Positions 36,002-45,312 of a stretch of 64,000 bases of DNA are shown in pieces. Under the pieces are notes generated by a model. The model was not told where the DNA came from and ran no database searches. It worked only from the letters and a program-made list of their open reading frames with translations. The stretch covers positions 62,001 to 126,000 of the forward strand of contig NZ_JPRM01000014.1 of the NCBI RefSeq assembly GCF_000737695.1. The letters are read 5' to 3'. The DNA comes from Flavobacterium hydatis (GTDB taxonomy: Bacteria; Bacteroidota; Bacteroidia; Flavobacteriales; Flavobacteriaceae). A program made the translations under genes and the position numbers. How positions within the stretch are numbered: position 1 is the stretch's first letter; each line of letters begins with the position of its first letter.

Positions 36002-36463
36002 ATGAAATTCTCTGATAAAAGAAATAGTCTATGGCAAAAGTTTGATGAAACGAATCTGCGATTGCAAAAAAAGTGTGCACATTGGTTGGAGCAAAGGACA
36101 TCACATTTTTCACGACTTAACTGGATAGTAATTCTGTTCGGTTTTATTGTGATAACTGGTAGTTGTAGCATTTATTTGATTGTGACTAGTTTTTCAAATA
36201 ATACTACTAAGAATATTACTGTAATTCCAATTACGAAACCAAACAATTCAATACCCTTAGAGAAAGAGATTATCCCGTTAAATGGAATAATTAGGAGTAA
36301 AACTGAATTTGTGAAAATTATACAATTCCGCAGGTATTTAGATAGTCTTGGCCGAAGTCCAACAGGAAAAAAAATGTATGACAGTATTGTGCAACACCGT
36401 CCCGAAATACTTGACAGTCTAGCAGTAGTAGAAAATTTTTATAATTCAAATTTTGAAAATTGA
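36002..36463 (+). CDS. traL: TraL-like small membrane protein (DUF3989-type)
   Basis: A 153-residue protein with one transmembrane segment (about residues 46-65, IVILFGFIVITGSCSIYLIV), preceded by basic residues and followed by a soluble region ending in KKMYDSIVQHRPEILDSL. Position between traK and traM matches TraL. It is longer than the usual TraL. The family assignment rests on position and topology. Confidence 0.65.
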   Translation: MKFSDKRNSLWQKFDETNLRLQKKCAHWLEQRTSHFSRLNWIVILFGFIVITGSCSIYLIVTSFSNNTTKNITVIPITKPNNSIPLEKEIIPLNGIIRSKTEFVKIIQFRRYLDSLGRSPTGKKMYDSIVQHRPEILDSLAVVENFYNSNFEN

Positions 36464-36467
36464 TATC

Positions 36468-37745
36468 ATGGAACAGAAAGAAAAATCACAAAAAGTACTA
36501 AAGCAACGTAAGATGCTATTGGTATTACCAGTATTAGTTTTACCATTCTTAACTGCTATATTTTGGGCATTGGGTGGTGGAAAAATGGATGCTGCAAATG
36601 TTGCAGCGCCACAGCAAAAAGGTTTTAATATAAAATTACCCAATGCGAACCTCAAAGATGGACTTGCATTAGATAAGATGAATTACTATGATCAGGCAAC
36701 CCTTGATTCTGCTAAGCTCGATGAGCTTATCAAGAAAGACCCTAATTATCTGAGTCAGTCTTTTCATATTGATTCTACAGAAGATAGCAGTGCTATTGTT
36801 GTTAGAAAAAGACGAGCAGGTCTAAATATATCGGTGCATCGTGACCCAAACGAAGAGAAAATACATCAAAAATTAGAAGCGCTTCAAAAAGTAATTAGTG
36901 CACCTGTATCAGTTCCAGTTCAAAATAGGGATTACAAGAAATACGCAAAATTAGATGAACCAGCAATTCATTCAGATGATGTGGACAGACTGGAACAAAT
37001 GATGAAATCCATGAATAATGGACAGGATAACCCGGATCCTGAATTGCAACAACTCGGTGGGATGCTGGAGAGTATATTGGATATTCAACATCCTGACAGG
37101 ATACAAGAAAAATTAAGAAAAGCTTCCGAAACTCAGCGAGGACAAGTATTCTCTATTTCTTCCAGAGAAGAAGATAATCCAGTTTCGTTGTTACAAAACA
37201 AAGCGACAAATACAAGCGAGTCAAGAAATAATGGATTTTATTCTTTGGATGAACCAGAAAATACGGATGTAATGCAAAATGCTGTGAAAGCAGTGATTCA
37301 CGAAACACAAACCATTGTAAATGGCGTTACAGTAAAGTTTCGACTTATGAATGACATCTTTATAAGTGGCATTAAAATTCCAAAGAACAATTTCATGTTT
37401 GGAGTAGCATCTTTAAAAGGAGAAAGACTGACCATCAAGATAAGTAGCATTAGATATAACAATTCCTTATTCCCTGTTGATTTGTCTGTTTACGATATGG
37501 ATGGACTTATCGGAATTTACATTCCAGGAGCCATTAACCGTGATGTAGCCAAAGCATCTGCTGACCGTTCTATGCAGACTTTAGGTGTTGCCTCATTAGA
37601 TGATTCTTGGGGTTCACAGGCAGCAGGAGCTGGAATAGAAGCTGCTAAAAGTCTGCTGAGCAAGAAAGTAAAAATGGTCAAAGTAGTTGTGAAAGCGGGT
37701 TATCAAGTACTCGTTCGAGATGAAAAGCAAAAAGATTCTAATTAA
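36468..37745 (+). CDS. traM: Conjugative transposon protein TraM
   Basis: I place the start at ATG 36468 (MEQKEKSQKVL), 5 bp after the TraL stop. The product has one N-terminal transmembrane segment (MLLVLPVLVLPFLTAIFWAL), a proline/glutamine-rich linker and a C-terminal domain (VNGVTVKFRLMNDIFISGIKIPK...) like the VirB10-type beta-barrel region. TraM links inner and outer membrane parts of the channel. The family and order are clear. Confidence 0.85.
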   Translation: MEQKEKSQKVLKQRKMLLVLPVLVLPFLTAIFWALGGGKMDAANVAAPQQKGFNIKLPNANLKDGLALDKMNYYDQATLDSAKLDELIKKDPNYLSQSFHIDSTEDSSAIVVRKRRAGLNISVHRDPNEEKIHQKLEALQKVISAPVSVPVQNRDYKKYAKLDEPAIHSDDVDRLEQMMKSMNNGQDNPDPELQQLGGMLESILDIQHPDRIQEKLRKASETQRGQVFSISSREEDNPVSLLQNKATNTSESRNNGFYSLDEPENTDVMQNAVKAVIHETQTIVNGVTVKFRLMNDIFISGIKIPKNNFMFGVASLKGERLTIKISSIRYNNSLFPVDLSVYDMDGLIGIYIPGAINRDVAKASADRSMQTLGVASLDDSWGSQAAGAGIEAAKSLLSKKVKMVKVVVKAGYQVLVRDEKQKDSN

Positions 37746-37754
37746 AAACTAAAA

Positions 37755-38609
37755 ATGATACAGATGAAAAATTTTAATTTACTAATGATAGGCTTTCTAT
37801 TATTTATGAATATCGGTGTGTTTGCACAACAGACATATAGAAATAATGGCTCCAAAATTGAGTCCGATTCTTTACAGATTGCGTATTCCAAAACAACCAA
37901 TATTGTATTTCCTTTTGCTATTAAAAGCGTAGATAAGGGAAGTTCTGATATACTGGTACAAAAAGCAAAAGGTGTTGAGAATATACTTCAAATTAAAGCA
38001 GCGCAAAAAGGATTTTTTCAAACCAATCTTACCGTGGTTACTGCCGATGGTAATATTTATTCTTTCATATTAAATTATGACGAAGATTTCCCAGAATTGA
38101 ATCTCAGTATAAACAAACCAAAAAATGCAGCGCAGGAAGTTTATTTCTCTGATGACATTAGAAACGAAGAAGATGTCCAAGAATATTCCAAACTAGCTTT
38201 TTACGACAAGAAAAAACTGCGAGGAGAAAAAGAAAGCAACTATGATATAGATTTTGTACTCAACGGAATTTTTATTCGTGATGAAGTGATGTATTACAGG
38301 ATAAAAATAACAAACAATTCCAAAATCAATTATGATATCGACCAGTTACGTTTTTTTATTCGTGATACCAAAAAAGTAAAACGAACGGCTTCACAAGAAA
38401 TCGAAATCACTCCAATCTATATCTTGAACAATGTAGTAAAAATTGAAGGGGAAGCAGAAAACACCTTTGTATTTGCAATTCCAAAATTTACAATTCCGGA
38501 GAAAAAATACTTAGCGATACAACTCATGGAACAAAATGGGGGAAGACATGTTGAATTGCATGTTAAGAACACAAAGCTGGTACAGGTTACTGTGCTTCCT
38601 AAATTATAA
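37755..38609 (+). CDS. traN: Conjugative transposon protein TraN (DUF4138)
   Basis: A 284-residue protein with a signal peptide (FLLFMNIGVFAQQTY) and a beta-rich mature part: YSKTTNIVFPFAIKSVDKGSSDILVQKAKGVENILQIKAA, then LTVVTADGNIYSFILNYD. This is the DUF4138/TraN domain, a VirB9-like periplasmic and outer-membrane component. An internal ATG at 37764 is an equally possible start. It is the last canonical tra gene here; traO, traP and traQ do not follow. Confidence 0.85.
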   Translation: MIQMKNFNLLMIGFLLFMNIGVFAQQTYRNNGSKIESDSLQIAYSKTTNIVFPFAIKSVDKGSSDILVQKAKGVENILQIKAAQKGFFQTNLTVVTADGNIYSFILNYDEDFPELNLSINKPKNAAQEVYFSDDIRNEEDVQEYSKLAFYDKKKLRGEKESNYDIDFVLNGIFIRDEVMYYRIKITNNSKINYDIDQLRFFIRDTKKVKRTASQEIEITPIYILNNVVKIEGEAENTFVFAIPKFTIPEKKYLAIQLMEQNGGRHVELHVKNTKLVQVTVLPKL

Positions 38610-38635
38610 ATAGTAATCATTAAAAATATTGAGTC

Positions 38636-39433
38636 ATGAACGAGAAAAACTTTGAATACTTAAAAGACCAGATTAAGTACACCGGTTTCGGTGAAACACT
38701 GGAGAATGAATTAAAAGAAAAATTACAGAAAGAAGAACCTAATTTCACTTTGAATCATACAGTTAAATATGGCGAGGATACTGTCATCGCTACCTTGAAT
38801 TTTAAAAAATCTGACCAAAGTGATATGTACTTTTTTAACTCTTATAAAGTAGAATTGCAAAAAGAGAATTCAAAAGAAGCTTTGGAACAAACCTTTTATA
38901 TCAATAAAGGCAACAATATAACCATGAAGGAGGCTTTTAATCTTATGGAAGGGAGGTCTGTAAATAAGGATCTAACCAATAAAGAAGGAGAATTATACAA
39001 TTCCTGGTTGCAAATGGACTTTAAACAGAATGATGCTGCTGGAAACTTTAAATTAAATCAATACCATCAAAATTATGGTTATGATTTGGAAGCAACATTA
39101 GCCAAACATTCAATTAAGGAATTGGAAAATCCTAAGTACAAAGAAGATCTAATGGATTCTTTGAAAAAAGGAAACCTGCAATCTGCTACTTTCTTAAAAG
39201 ATGGTAATGAAGTCAAACAGTACATTGAAGCCAGTCCACAATTCAAAACTATCAATCTGTATGATATCAATCTGCAACGCATTGACAATCGTCATTCCAA
39301 AGAGGAAAAGCAATCTGAAACCCAGCAAGCTTCGGAAAAGCAGGGCAGCAAAAAACAAAATCCAAGTGCTGATGACGATAGTCCTGAAGTACCAAAGGAA
39401 GCTAAGAGAAAAAGGAAAAGCCAATCCATGTAA
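38636..39433 (+). CDS. Conjugation-associated protein, DUF3945/DUF4099-like
   Basis: A 265-residue protein, acidic with a basic Lys-rich C-terminus (KEAKRKRKSQSM). It contains FYINKGNNITMKEAFNLMEGRSVNKDL and FKLNQYHQNYGYDLEATLAKH. These segments recur in the next gene, so the two are paralogues. I associate the family with the region after traN in Bacteroidota elements; the domain-family name is from memory. No catalytic motif was seen. Confidence 0.55.
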   Translation: MNEKNFEYLKDQIKYTGFGETLENELKEKLQKEEPNFTLNHTVKYGEDTVIATLNFKKSDQSDMYFFNSYKVELQKENSKEALEQTFYINKGNNITMKEAFNLMEGRSVNKDLTNKEGELYNSWLQMDFKQNDAAGNFKLNQYHQNYGYDLEATLAKHSIKELENPKYKEDLMDSLKKGNLQSATFLKDGNEVKQYIEASPQFKTINLYDINLQRIDNRHSKEEKQSETQQASEKQGSKKQNPSADDDSPEVPKEAKRKRKSQSM

Positions 39434-39435
39434 TC

Positions 39436-40494
39436 ATGAATGAACAAGTTCTCGTTAATAGAGTAGAGATGGAGTTAAAGCAGTGGCGCTCCAGGGAAGA
39501 GCGTTTTAGTAAACTGTTTAATTTCAGTCTTTCCAATAATAAATCGCTGGTTAAAGAAAAACTACATCATTACGAACGCATTGGAACAAAGTATAAAGGA
39601 ACTAGAAATATTGACGAACGTTTTGCTTTGCAGATGCTCAAGCAGGAGAAGAATAAGATATTAAAGCAACTTTATCCTAATTTATTAGTACGACTTGTTC
39701 GTAAACTGGTCGTTGCACCACTTATAGATCAAATCGCAGTACGTAGAAATGAAAGAGAAGAGCAAAAGAACTACCAATCGCTGCACGATCAGGTGCAGCG
39801 TGTTGGTTTTAAAGATTTGTCAAATCAAATCGATCAGCAAATAAAACAAGGTCAGGAGCAATTTACTATTCCGGTTTCCTATTATGTCAATGAAAAAGAA
39901 CGCCTGCATCATGAATTATCTTTTGCTAAAGACCAGAATGGACAGTATCAATTTGAGGGTTTTAAAACCACTTTACAAAATGAATCATATCCTGGAGAAA
40001 ACAGGAGTCAGTACTTCAAAATACAGGACGAGAATTCTATTAATACAACACAGGCATATAATTTATTAGCGGGACGAGCCATTCAAAAGGAAGGATCTTG
40101 GACACAACTAGACCTTAATGATAAAGATGTTAATGGGAATCATCGCATCAAAGAATTTCATTCTGGTTATGGTTATAATCTAGAAAGAGCTGTACAAGAA
40201 CTGCCCTTAAAGGAATTGTCAAATAAAACGAGTGCATGTAAATTACAAGATGGCTTAAGGCAAGGGAACAGAGAGTTGGTGACCTTACTTAAAAACGGAA
40301 AAGAACATCAGTTTTACATCGAAGCGAATCCTCAGTTTAAATCGGTAAACATTTATGATGGTCACTCGAAGAAAATTGCACTTGCAACGGCCTTGGGTGA
40401 TAAAAAGATAGAAACTGCAAAGCAAATACAAAAAGTGAGTGAGAGCGCACAGATGAACCATTCCAAACGAAATGGGCTGCATGCAAGTAGATAA
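39436..40494 (+). CDS. Larger paralogue of the preceding conjugation-associated protein
   Basis: A 352-residue protein that starts 2 bp after the previous stop. Residues 1-110 are an extra N-terminal helical region with coiled-coil character (RKLVVAPLIDQIAVRRNEREEQKNYQ). From about residue 115 (GFKDLSNQIDQQIKQ) on it repeats the pattern of the previous gene (INTTQAYNLLAGRAIQKEGSW, IKEFHSGYGYNLERAVQEL). No known function. Confidence 0.55.
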   Translation: MNEQVLVNRVEMELKQWRSREERFSKLFNFSLSNNKSLVKEKLHHYERIGTKYKGTRNIDERFALQMLKQEKNKILKQLYPNLLVRLVRKLVVAPLIDQIAVRRNEREEQKNYQSLHDQVQRVGFKDLSNQIDQQIKQGQEQFTIPVSYYVNEKERLHHELSFAKDQNGQYQFEGFKTTLQNESYPGENRSQYFKIQDENSINTTQAYNLLAGRAIQKEGSWTQLDLNDKDVNGNHRIKEFHSGYGYNLERAVQELPLKELSNKTSACKLQDGLRQGNRELVTLLKNGKEHQFYIEANPQFKSVNIYDGHSKKIALATALGDKKIETAKQIQKVSESAQMNHSKRNGLHASR

Positions 40495-40505
40495 ACTTGA
40501 AAATA

Positions 40506-40811
40506 ATGGACACACTACAACCTTTATCTAAATTTTTTAAAGCAATTGAAAAAGATTATAGAATCAGTATTACTCATATTGGTATATATGCCGCGTTATT
40601 GCAATATAGAATAAGTAAGGGTTTCATTAATCCTATTGAGGTGTATCGTTATGAAATTATGGAGATTGCAAAAATAACAGGACCAGCAACATATCATAAA
40701 TGCATACGGGAATTAAACGAGTATGGATATATTAGGTATGAACCGAGTCATAATAGAAAGAGGAGGAGCAAGGTATATTTTATTTTGCTGGAAGATTGTA
40801 TTGATGTATAA
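40506..40811 (+). CDS. Small winged-helix-like regulator
   Basis: I place the start at ATG 40506 (MDTLQPLSKFF). Residues 20-95 are a helix-turn-helix with a wing (RISITHIGIYAALLQYRIS, YEIMEIAKITGPATYHKCIRELNEYGYIRYEPS), as in MarR/PadR-like winged helices. It follows the conjugation-associated genes and may regulate the element. Target unknown. Confidence 0.6.
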   Translation: MDTLQPLSKFFKAIEKDYRISITHIGIYAALLQYRISKGFINPIEVYRYEIMEIAKITGPATYHKCIRELNEYGYIRYEPSHNRKRRSKVYFILLEDCIDV

Positions 40812-40827
40812 TTTTATAAAATGTATT

Positions 40828-41313
40828 ATGGAAGAAATTGTAACAAAAGACGATTTAAGACAGTTTGGTCTATAGTTATTGGATAGAATGCGTGTAGTGA
40901 TTAAAGAGACTACTTCTTCGCAAACAGAATTACTTAACCCTGAATGGCTGAAAAGTAAGGTAGTGAGAAAAATGATGGATATGTCTGCTGGATCATTGCA
41001 GAACCTAAGAGTTAGTCAGAAAGTACGGTTCAAAAAAGTTCTGAGCTCGTATTATGAAGTGTCTTCTGGAGGTATTTCCGACACTGTGGTTGACCTCAGA
41101 CTGATATTTGCAGTAGGACTTAAAGTAAATGCCGTATCGCTGATTATGATTCATAACCATCCTTTAGGACAACAGATCAGACCTTCCGAACCTGATAAAC
41201 AGATAACCAGAAAAGTAAAGGAAGCGAGGGGAATACTCGATATTGTACTGCTGGATCATTTGATCATTACTCCGGATATTTACTATTCCTTTGCAGATGA
41301 CGGAGCTTTTTAA
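40828..41313 (+). pseudogene. Fusion of a helix-turn-helix protein start and a RadC/JAB tail, with in-frame stop
   Basis: From the ATG 40828, one frame reads MEEIVTKDDLRQFGL, then TAG at 40873, then continues without a shift as LLDRMRVVIKETTSS...EWLKSKVVRKMMDMSAGSLQNLRVSQK, the typical start and helix-turn-helix of the excisionase-like regulators of Bacteroidota elements. At about 41055 it passes into EVSSGGISDTVVDLRLIFAVGL, HNHPLGQQIRPSEPD and DHLIITPDIYYSF, which is the RadC/JAB metalloprotease-fold C-terminus. The junction has no linker, so a deletion fused two genes. The frame downstream of TAG is open from a TTG at 40879 and the HxHPxG...D motif is intact. Confidence 0.8.
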
Positions 41314-41450
41314 CTCCGTTATTTAATAAAAACTTTTATTAAGACTAGTATTATTTTTTTTGTATAATTGTATTGTAGATTTTTCTAAATGAAGCTTTTA
41401 CTTCAAAACAATAAATATTTTTTGTTTAATCTTCTAATACAATATATCTG

Positions 41451-42383
41451 ATGAGTTTAAAAACTGATATTAGAAAAGATTTTCTCGATTTGTTCTACTC
41501 GGATATAAAGGATCAGGAGCTAGAAAATTTAAATAAATTAAATTTATTTACTCTGCGGGTTACTAATAATCAATTTGTATACAATGAACTGATTGAATTA
41601 TTAGCCGACCAGCTGCATTATTTTGCTTTGTCCCGAACAGAAGTAAGGAAATTAGTTGATGAAGGAAAATTTAGGACGCTTACTGATAAAGCAAGAGGCC
41701 TTCTAAGAAATCATTTAGAAATCAAAAAAAATACTTCATCTACAACTAAAGAGACTGAAGGAGGTGAACTTGGGGAAATATTACTTTATTGCCTATTAGA
41801 ATCTCATTTAAATGCTCCAAAAATTCTAACAAAACTAGAACTTAAAACATCAAATCAAATGTTTGTTAATGGTGCAGACGGAGTTCATTTGCTGAAATTA
41901 AACGATAAGGATTATCAATTGATTTTTGGAGAATCAAAGCTACATTCTGATTTGCAGCAAGGCATTTATAAAGCATTTGAATCCATTGGTAAATTACTTT
42001 CCCAAAAAGGAGTAAAAAAAGACTTTGAAATTGAATTAGTAAGCAGCCAGCTGGTAAAGGAAGCTTACGATGAGAATAGCTATGATCTCTTAAAAAAAAT
42101 TATCATACCAAGTGCAAGCACAGACGAAACAAATATTGACCATTCATTTGGAATCTTTTTAGGATTTAATATTGATATTGATCCCGACGAAAAAAAGTTG
42201 CCCAATCATGAATTTCGTGAAAATATCAGAACTAAAATTACTGCTCAGGTTAATTCATTATTAAACTCAATAAATTACCAAATAAAGAAAGCCGAATTCA
42301 CTGGTTATAATTTTTATATATACGTTATTCCATTTTCTGATTTAGAGGAGACTAGAAAGGACATAATAGAGGAACTGTTATGA
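41451..42383 (+). CDS. hamA: Hachiman defence protein HamA (DUF1837 nuclease)
   Basis: A 310-residue DUF1837 protein. The nuclease core is visible: E109 in GELGEILLY, D143 in NGADGVHLL, E161 and K163 in FGESKLH, the PD-(D/E)XK arrangement. HamA cuts DNA when released from the complex, and the helicase HamB keeps it in check until damaged or phage DNA is met. It overlaps hamB by 4 bp (ATGA), so the pair is co-translated. Placed between the conjugation remnant and the GTPase operon, it is cargo of the element. Confidence 0.85.
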   Translation: MSLKTDIRKDFLDLFYSDIKDQELENLNKLNLFTLRVTNNQFVYNELIELLADQLHYFALSRTEVRKLVDEGKFRTLTDKARGLLRNHLEIKKNTSSTTKETEGGELGEILLYCLLESHLNAPKILTKLELKTSNQMFVNGADGVHLLKLNDKDYQLIFGESKLHSDLQQGIYKAFESIGKLLSQKGVKKDFEIELVSSQLVKEAYDENSYDLLKKIIIPSASTDETNIDHSFGIFLGFNIDIDPDEKKLPNHEFRENIRTKITAQVNSLLNSINYQIKKAEFTGYNFYIYVIPFSDLEETRKDIIEELL

Positions 42384-44959
42384 GCCAACTAAAAATCATA
42401 GATAAATTAACCGAGGACATACTGCGTGATGAATATTTCAAAATTTTATTCGATAAATGTTCTTTGATAAATGCTGAACAAGCTATAAATAAAGAGATAA
42501 AAAGCATTCTTTCAAATAAAGAATTGAAGGATTCATTGAGATTTGCAGATATTCTTTCAAATTCATTAGATTCAGCAGCAAGAAACAGATCTTACCAGAT
42601 TGTTACATTTCTTAATTATAATTATTGTGATAATGAAATATATAGAACGATGTCAAAAGCTATATATTCAAAATTGGGTAATTTTCCCGCAGTAAGATAT
42701 CTGGAAAATTTAAATTCAAATCATTCTTTAATCCCATTTGATCGGATGATTGAAGTGGAAGCAAAAAAGATAATCCAGCATGTTCCAGACTCCGAGGATC
42801 AGGTTTTTACGGATTCTCAATATTTATTGTTTAAGAATTTAAGTTCAAGCTTGAGATATAGCTTTTCTGGTCCTACTTCAATGGGAAAATCATTTATAAT
42901 AAAAGCTTTTATTAGAAAAGTTATAAAAAATATTCCTCCTGAAAATTTAGTTGTATTAGTTCCTACAAGAGCTCTAATTAATCAGTTTACAATAGATTTA
43001 AAAGGAGAATTACAAAGCATACTTGAACGCTATAATTATAAAATTGCAACAAATTCCAATATTAGCGATCTACTGACAGAGGAAGTTCATAACTATATTC
43101 TCATTTTAACACCAGAAAGATTAATCAGTTATTTGTCGCAAAAAAACAATCCTCCTATAGGTTTTTTATTCGTAGACGAGGCTCATAAACTCGCACAGGA
43201 AAAGGATTCAAGAAGCATAACCACTTATTCTGCTATTGAGCGAACGTTGAGCAAATATGGTAAAAACGTTAAGTTGTATTTCTCCTCGCCCAATGTTTCA
43301 AATCCGGAGGTTTTTTTGAATTTGTTTGACAGTCAGACTAGCGATAATTATTTTCAAACAGATGAATCGCCAGTTTCGCAAAATTTATACTTCATAGACA
43401 TATTAAGTGAAAGAGTAGAATTAATTGAGAAAAATGATTTCAAAAAAATTGAGACAGAAAATTTTAATGAAAAATTTTCCACGATCAGTAAAGTGATAGA
43501 TTATCTGGGGGAGAATTCGAATAATCTAATTTATAATAACAGCAAACCAAAAACTATAAATGGAGCGGTTGATTATGTAAAAAACAGAGAGAATAAAAAA
43601 ATAGAGATCACAACTGCCATTGCGAACGCCTCAAAACAAATTAGGGATTACATCCATAAAGATTATTTTTTGGCTGACTTAATAGAAAATGGAGTTGCTT
43701 ACCACCATGGAAAACTTCCGCAATTATTGAGAAATCTTGTTGAAGATTTATATAAGAGCGAGGAAATCAGGAATGTATTCTGTACATCGACATTATTAGA
43801 GGGGGTCAATATGCCGACTAAAAACTTATTTATCCTAAATAATAAAAATGGTTTAGGAAAATTGGAAGAAATTGATTTTTGGAATCTTACTGGCCGGGCA
43901 GGGAGGTTAAATAAAGAATTATTTGGAAATATATACTGCATCAAACATGAGTATTGTACATGGGAAAATAAGAGTACTATTTTGCTCAAAAAGCCCATAA
44001 CTTTAAAGCCTACAATTTTGACCAAAATTGACAAGAATCTTCAGAAAATAGAAAAAATTTTATTAAACAAAAATATCAGTGGTACGGAAACTGAAAAAGA
44101 AATTTTAGATTACATAGCAAACATAATATGTATCGATACTTTAGAAATCAGGTCTTCATACAAAAGCCCTGTTATTGAAAAACTTATCCAGAAAAATAAA
44201 CAAAATATAATTGAAATTGCCAAAAGCATTACAAAGGATATAACTGTACCCAGAGAAATTCTTAATACCAACCAGTCGATAAATATTAGTAAACAGCAAA
44301 AAATTTTTAATGTTTTAAAAGGAAGACATTTAAAAAAGCAGGATTTAAGACTTCCAAATACAGATATTTCGTATGCTGTTTGTTTGCAGATTTTGGAAAG
44401 TATGTATGATTTATATGAGTGGGATAAAGCTGAAAAAAAGCTTTCAAATAAGAATAGTATGAAATACTATGCTGTTATAATGAACCAATGGATGAATGGA
44501 ATAACTTTAAATCAAATCATAGTTCAGTCTCTTAACTGGCATGATGAAAAATCTTTGCAGTTACAAGTTGATTATAATGAATTTGCAGTATTTGAGAAAA
44601 ATAATTTAAATCATGTTAACATCGTTATTGAAAAAATTATTGATGATATTGAATATGTCTTAAGATTTTTGTTTGAAAAATATTTTAATCATTACTATCA
44701 AATAGTAATAAACCTATTGGGTGAAGAGAATTCGGGAGAAAATTGGGCAACTCTTTTAGAGTATGGTACTCAAAATAGAATTGTTATTGCATTACAGAAT
44801 ATGGGATTATCAAGACATACTGCAATGACTATTTACAATAAATGCAGATATGCGCTTAATATTCAGGACTCAAAGCTAGTATCCATTAACAAAAGTGAAA
44901 TACTTAAAAAATATAATGAGTCATCTATTGAGTATCATGAAATAAATAAAATGCTGTAG
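42380..44959 (+). CDS. hamB: Hachiman defence protein HamB (SF2 helicase)
   Basis: An 859-residue superfamily 2 helicase. Walker A GPTSMGKS is at residues 164-171, the DEAH box VDEAH at 265-269, and motif VI TGRAGR at 504-509, with the Ski2-like YHHGKLPQ upstream. The N-terminal 150 residues and the C-terminal 300 residues are helical. It begins inside the end of hamA. HamB is thought to sense DNA structure, translocate and let HamA cleave. The gene looks intact. Confidence 0.9.
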   Translation: MSQLKIIDKLTEDILRDEYFKILFDKCSLINAEQAINKEIKSILSNKELKDSLRFADILSNSLDSAARNRSYQIVTFLNYNYCDNEIYRTMSKAIYSKLGNFPAVRYLENLNSNHSLIPFDRMIEVEAKKIIQHVPDSEDQVFTDSQYLLFKNLSSSLRYSFSGPTSMGKSFIIKAFIRKVIKNIPPENLVVLVPTRALINQFTIDLKGELQSILERYNYKIATNSNISDLLTEEVHNYILILTPERLISYLSQKNNPPIGFLFVDEAHKLAQEKDSRSITTYSAIERTLSKYGKNVKLYFSSPNVSNPEVFLNLFDSQTSDNYFQTDESPVSQNLYFIDILSERVELIEKNDFKKIETENFNEKFSTISKVIDYLGENSNNLIYNNSKPKTINGAVDYVKNRENKKIEITTAIANASKQIRDYIHKDYFLADLIENGVAYHHGKLPQLLRNLVEDLYKSEEIRNVFCTSTLLEGVNMPTKNLFILNNKNGLGKLEEIDFWNLTGRAGRLNKELFGNIYCIKHEYCTWENKSTILLKKPITLKPTILTKIDKNLQKIEKILLNKNISGTETEKEILDYIANIICIDTLEIRSSYKSPVIEKLIQKNKQNIIEIAKSITKDITVPREILNTNQSINISKQQKIFNVLKGRHLKKQDLRLPNTDISYAVCLQILESMYDLYEWDKAEKKLSNKNSMKYYAVIMNQWMNGITLNQIIVQSLNWHDEKSLQLQVDYNEFAVFEKNNLNHVNIVIEKIIDDIEYVLRFLFEKYFNHYYQIVINLLGEENSGENWATLLEYGTQNRIVIALQNMGLSRHTAMTIYNKCRYALNIQDSKLVSINKSEILKKYNESSIEYHEINKML

Positions 44960-45312
44960 TCCCCGATAGCTTAACGTATTAAATTATGAATAAACAGGTA
45001 TTAATACTTGGTTATTGATATTTGGTAATCGATATATTTGAAGGTTAATATGGTTTTCCGTAAAGAATGTTCATATTAAATTGTAATATTTGTTAATCAC
45101 TACAAGTTAGAATAGTTTCATATAAAAATATAGGGAACAAAGGTAATGATCATTTAAAATTGATGCCAATCTTCGAGTATGTTAATTACATGGACTATAA
45201 GTAATTAAAGAATAAAACGGGTATTAATTAAAAACTGGAACTAATATTTAGTGAAATGTTAATATTAAGAATTTGCTTAATGGACTAACTTTATTTAAAA
45301 AAAATAATATTT
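44960..45312. other. AT-rich intergenic region before the GTPase operon
   Basis: 353 bp with no reading frame of note. It holds TATATTTG at 45033-45040 (a -7 box match, TAnnTTTG) with TTG 22 bp upstream at 45008, a weak promoter candidate. It should contain the promoter of the seven-gene operon that starts at 45313. No palindrome or terminator was seen. Confidence 0.4.

Noticed and set aside
40873..40875. TAG within the regulator-RadC frame as a recoding signal
   Set aside because: No selenocysteine or pyrrolysine context was seen and the gene is already a fusion, so a nonsense mutation is simpler.
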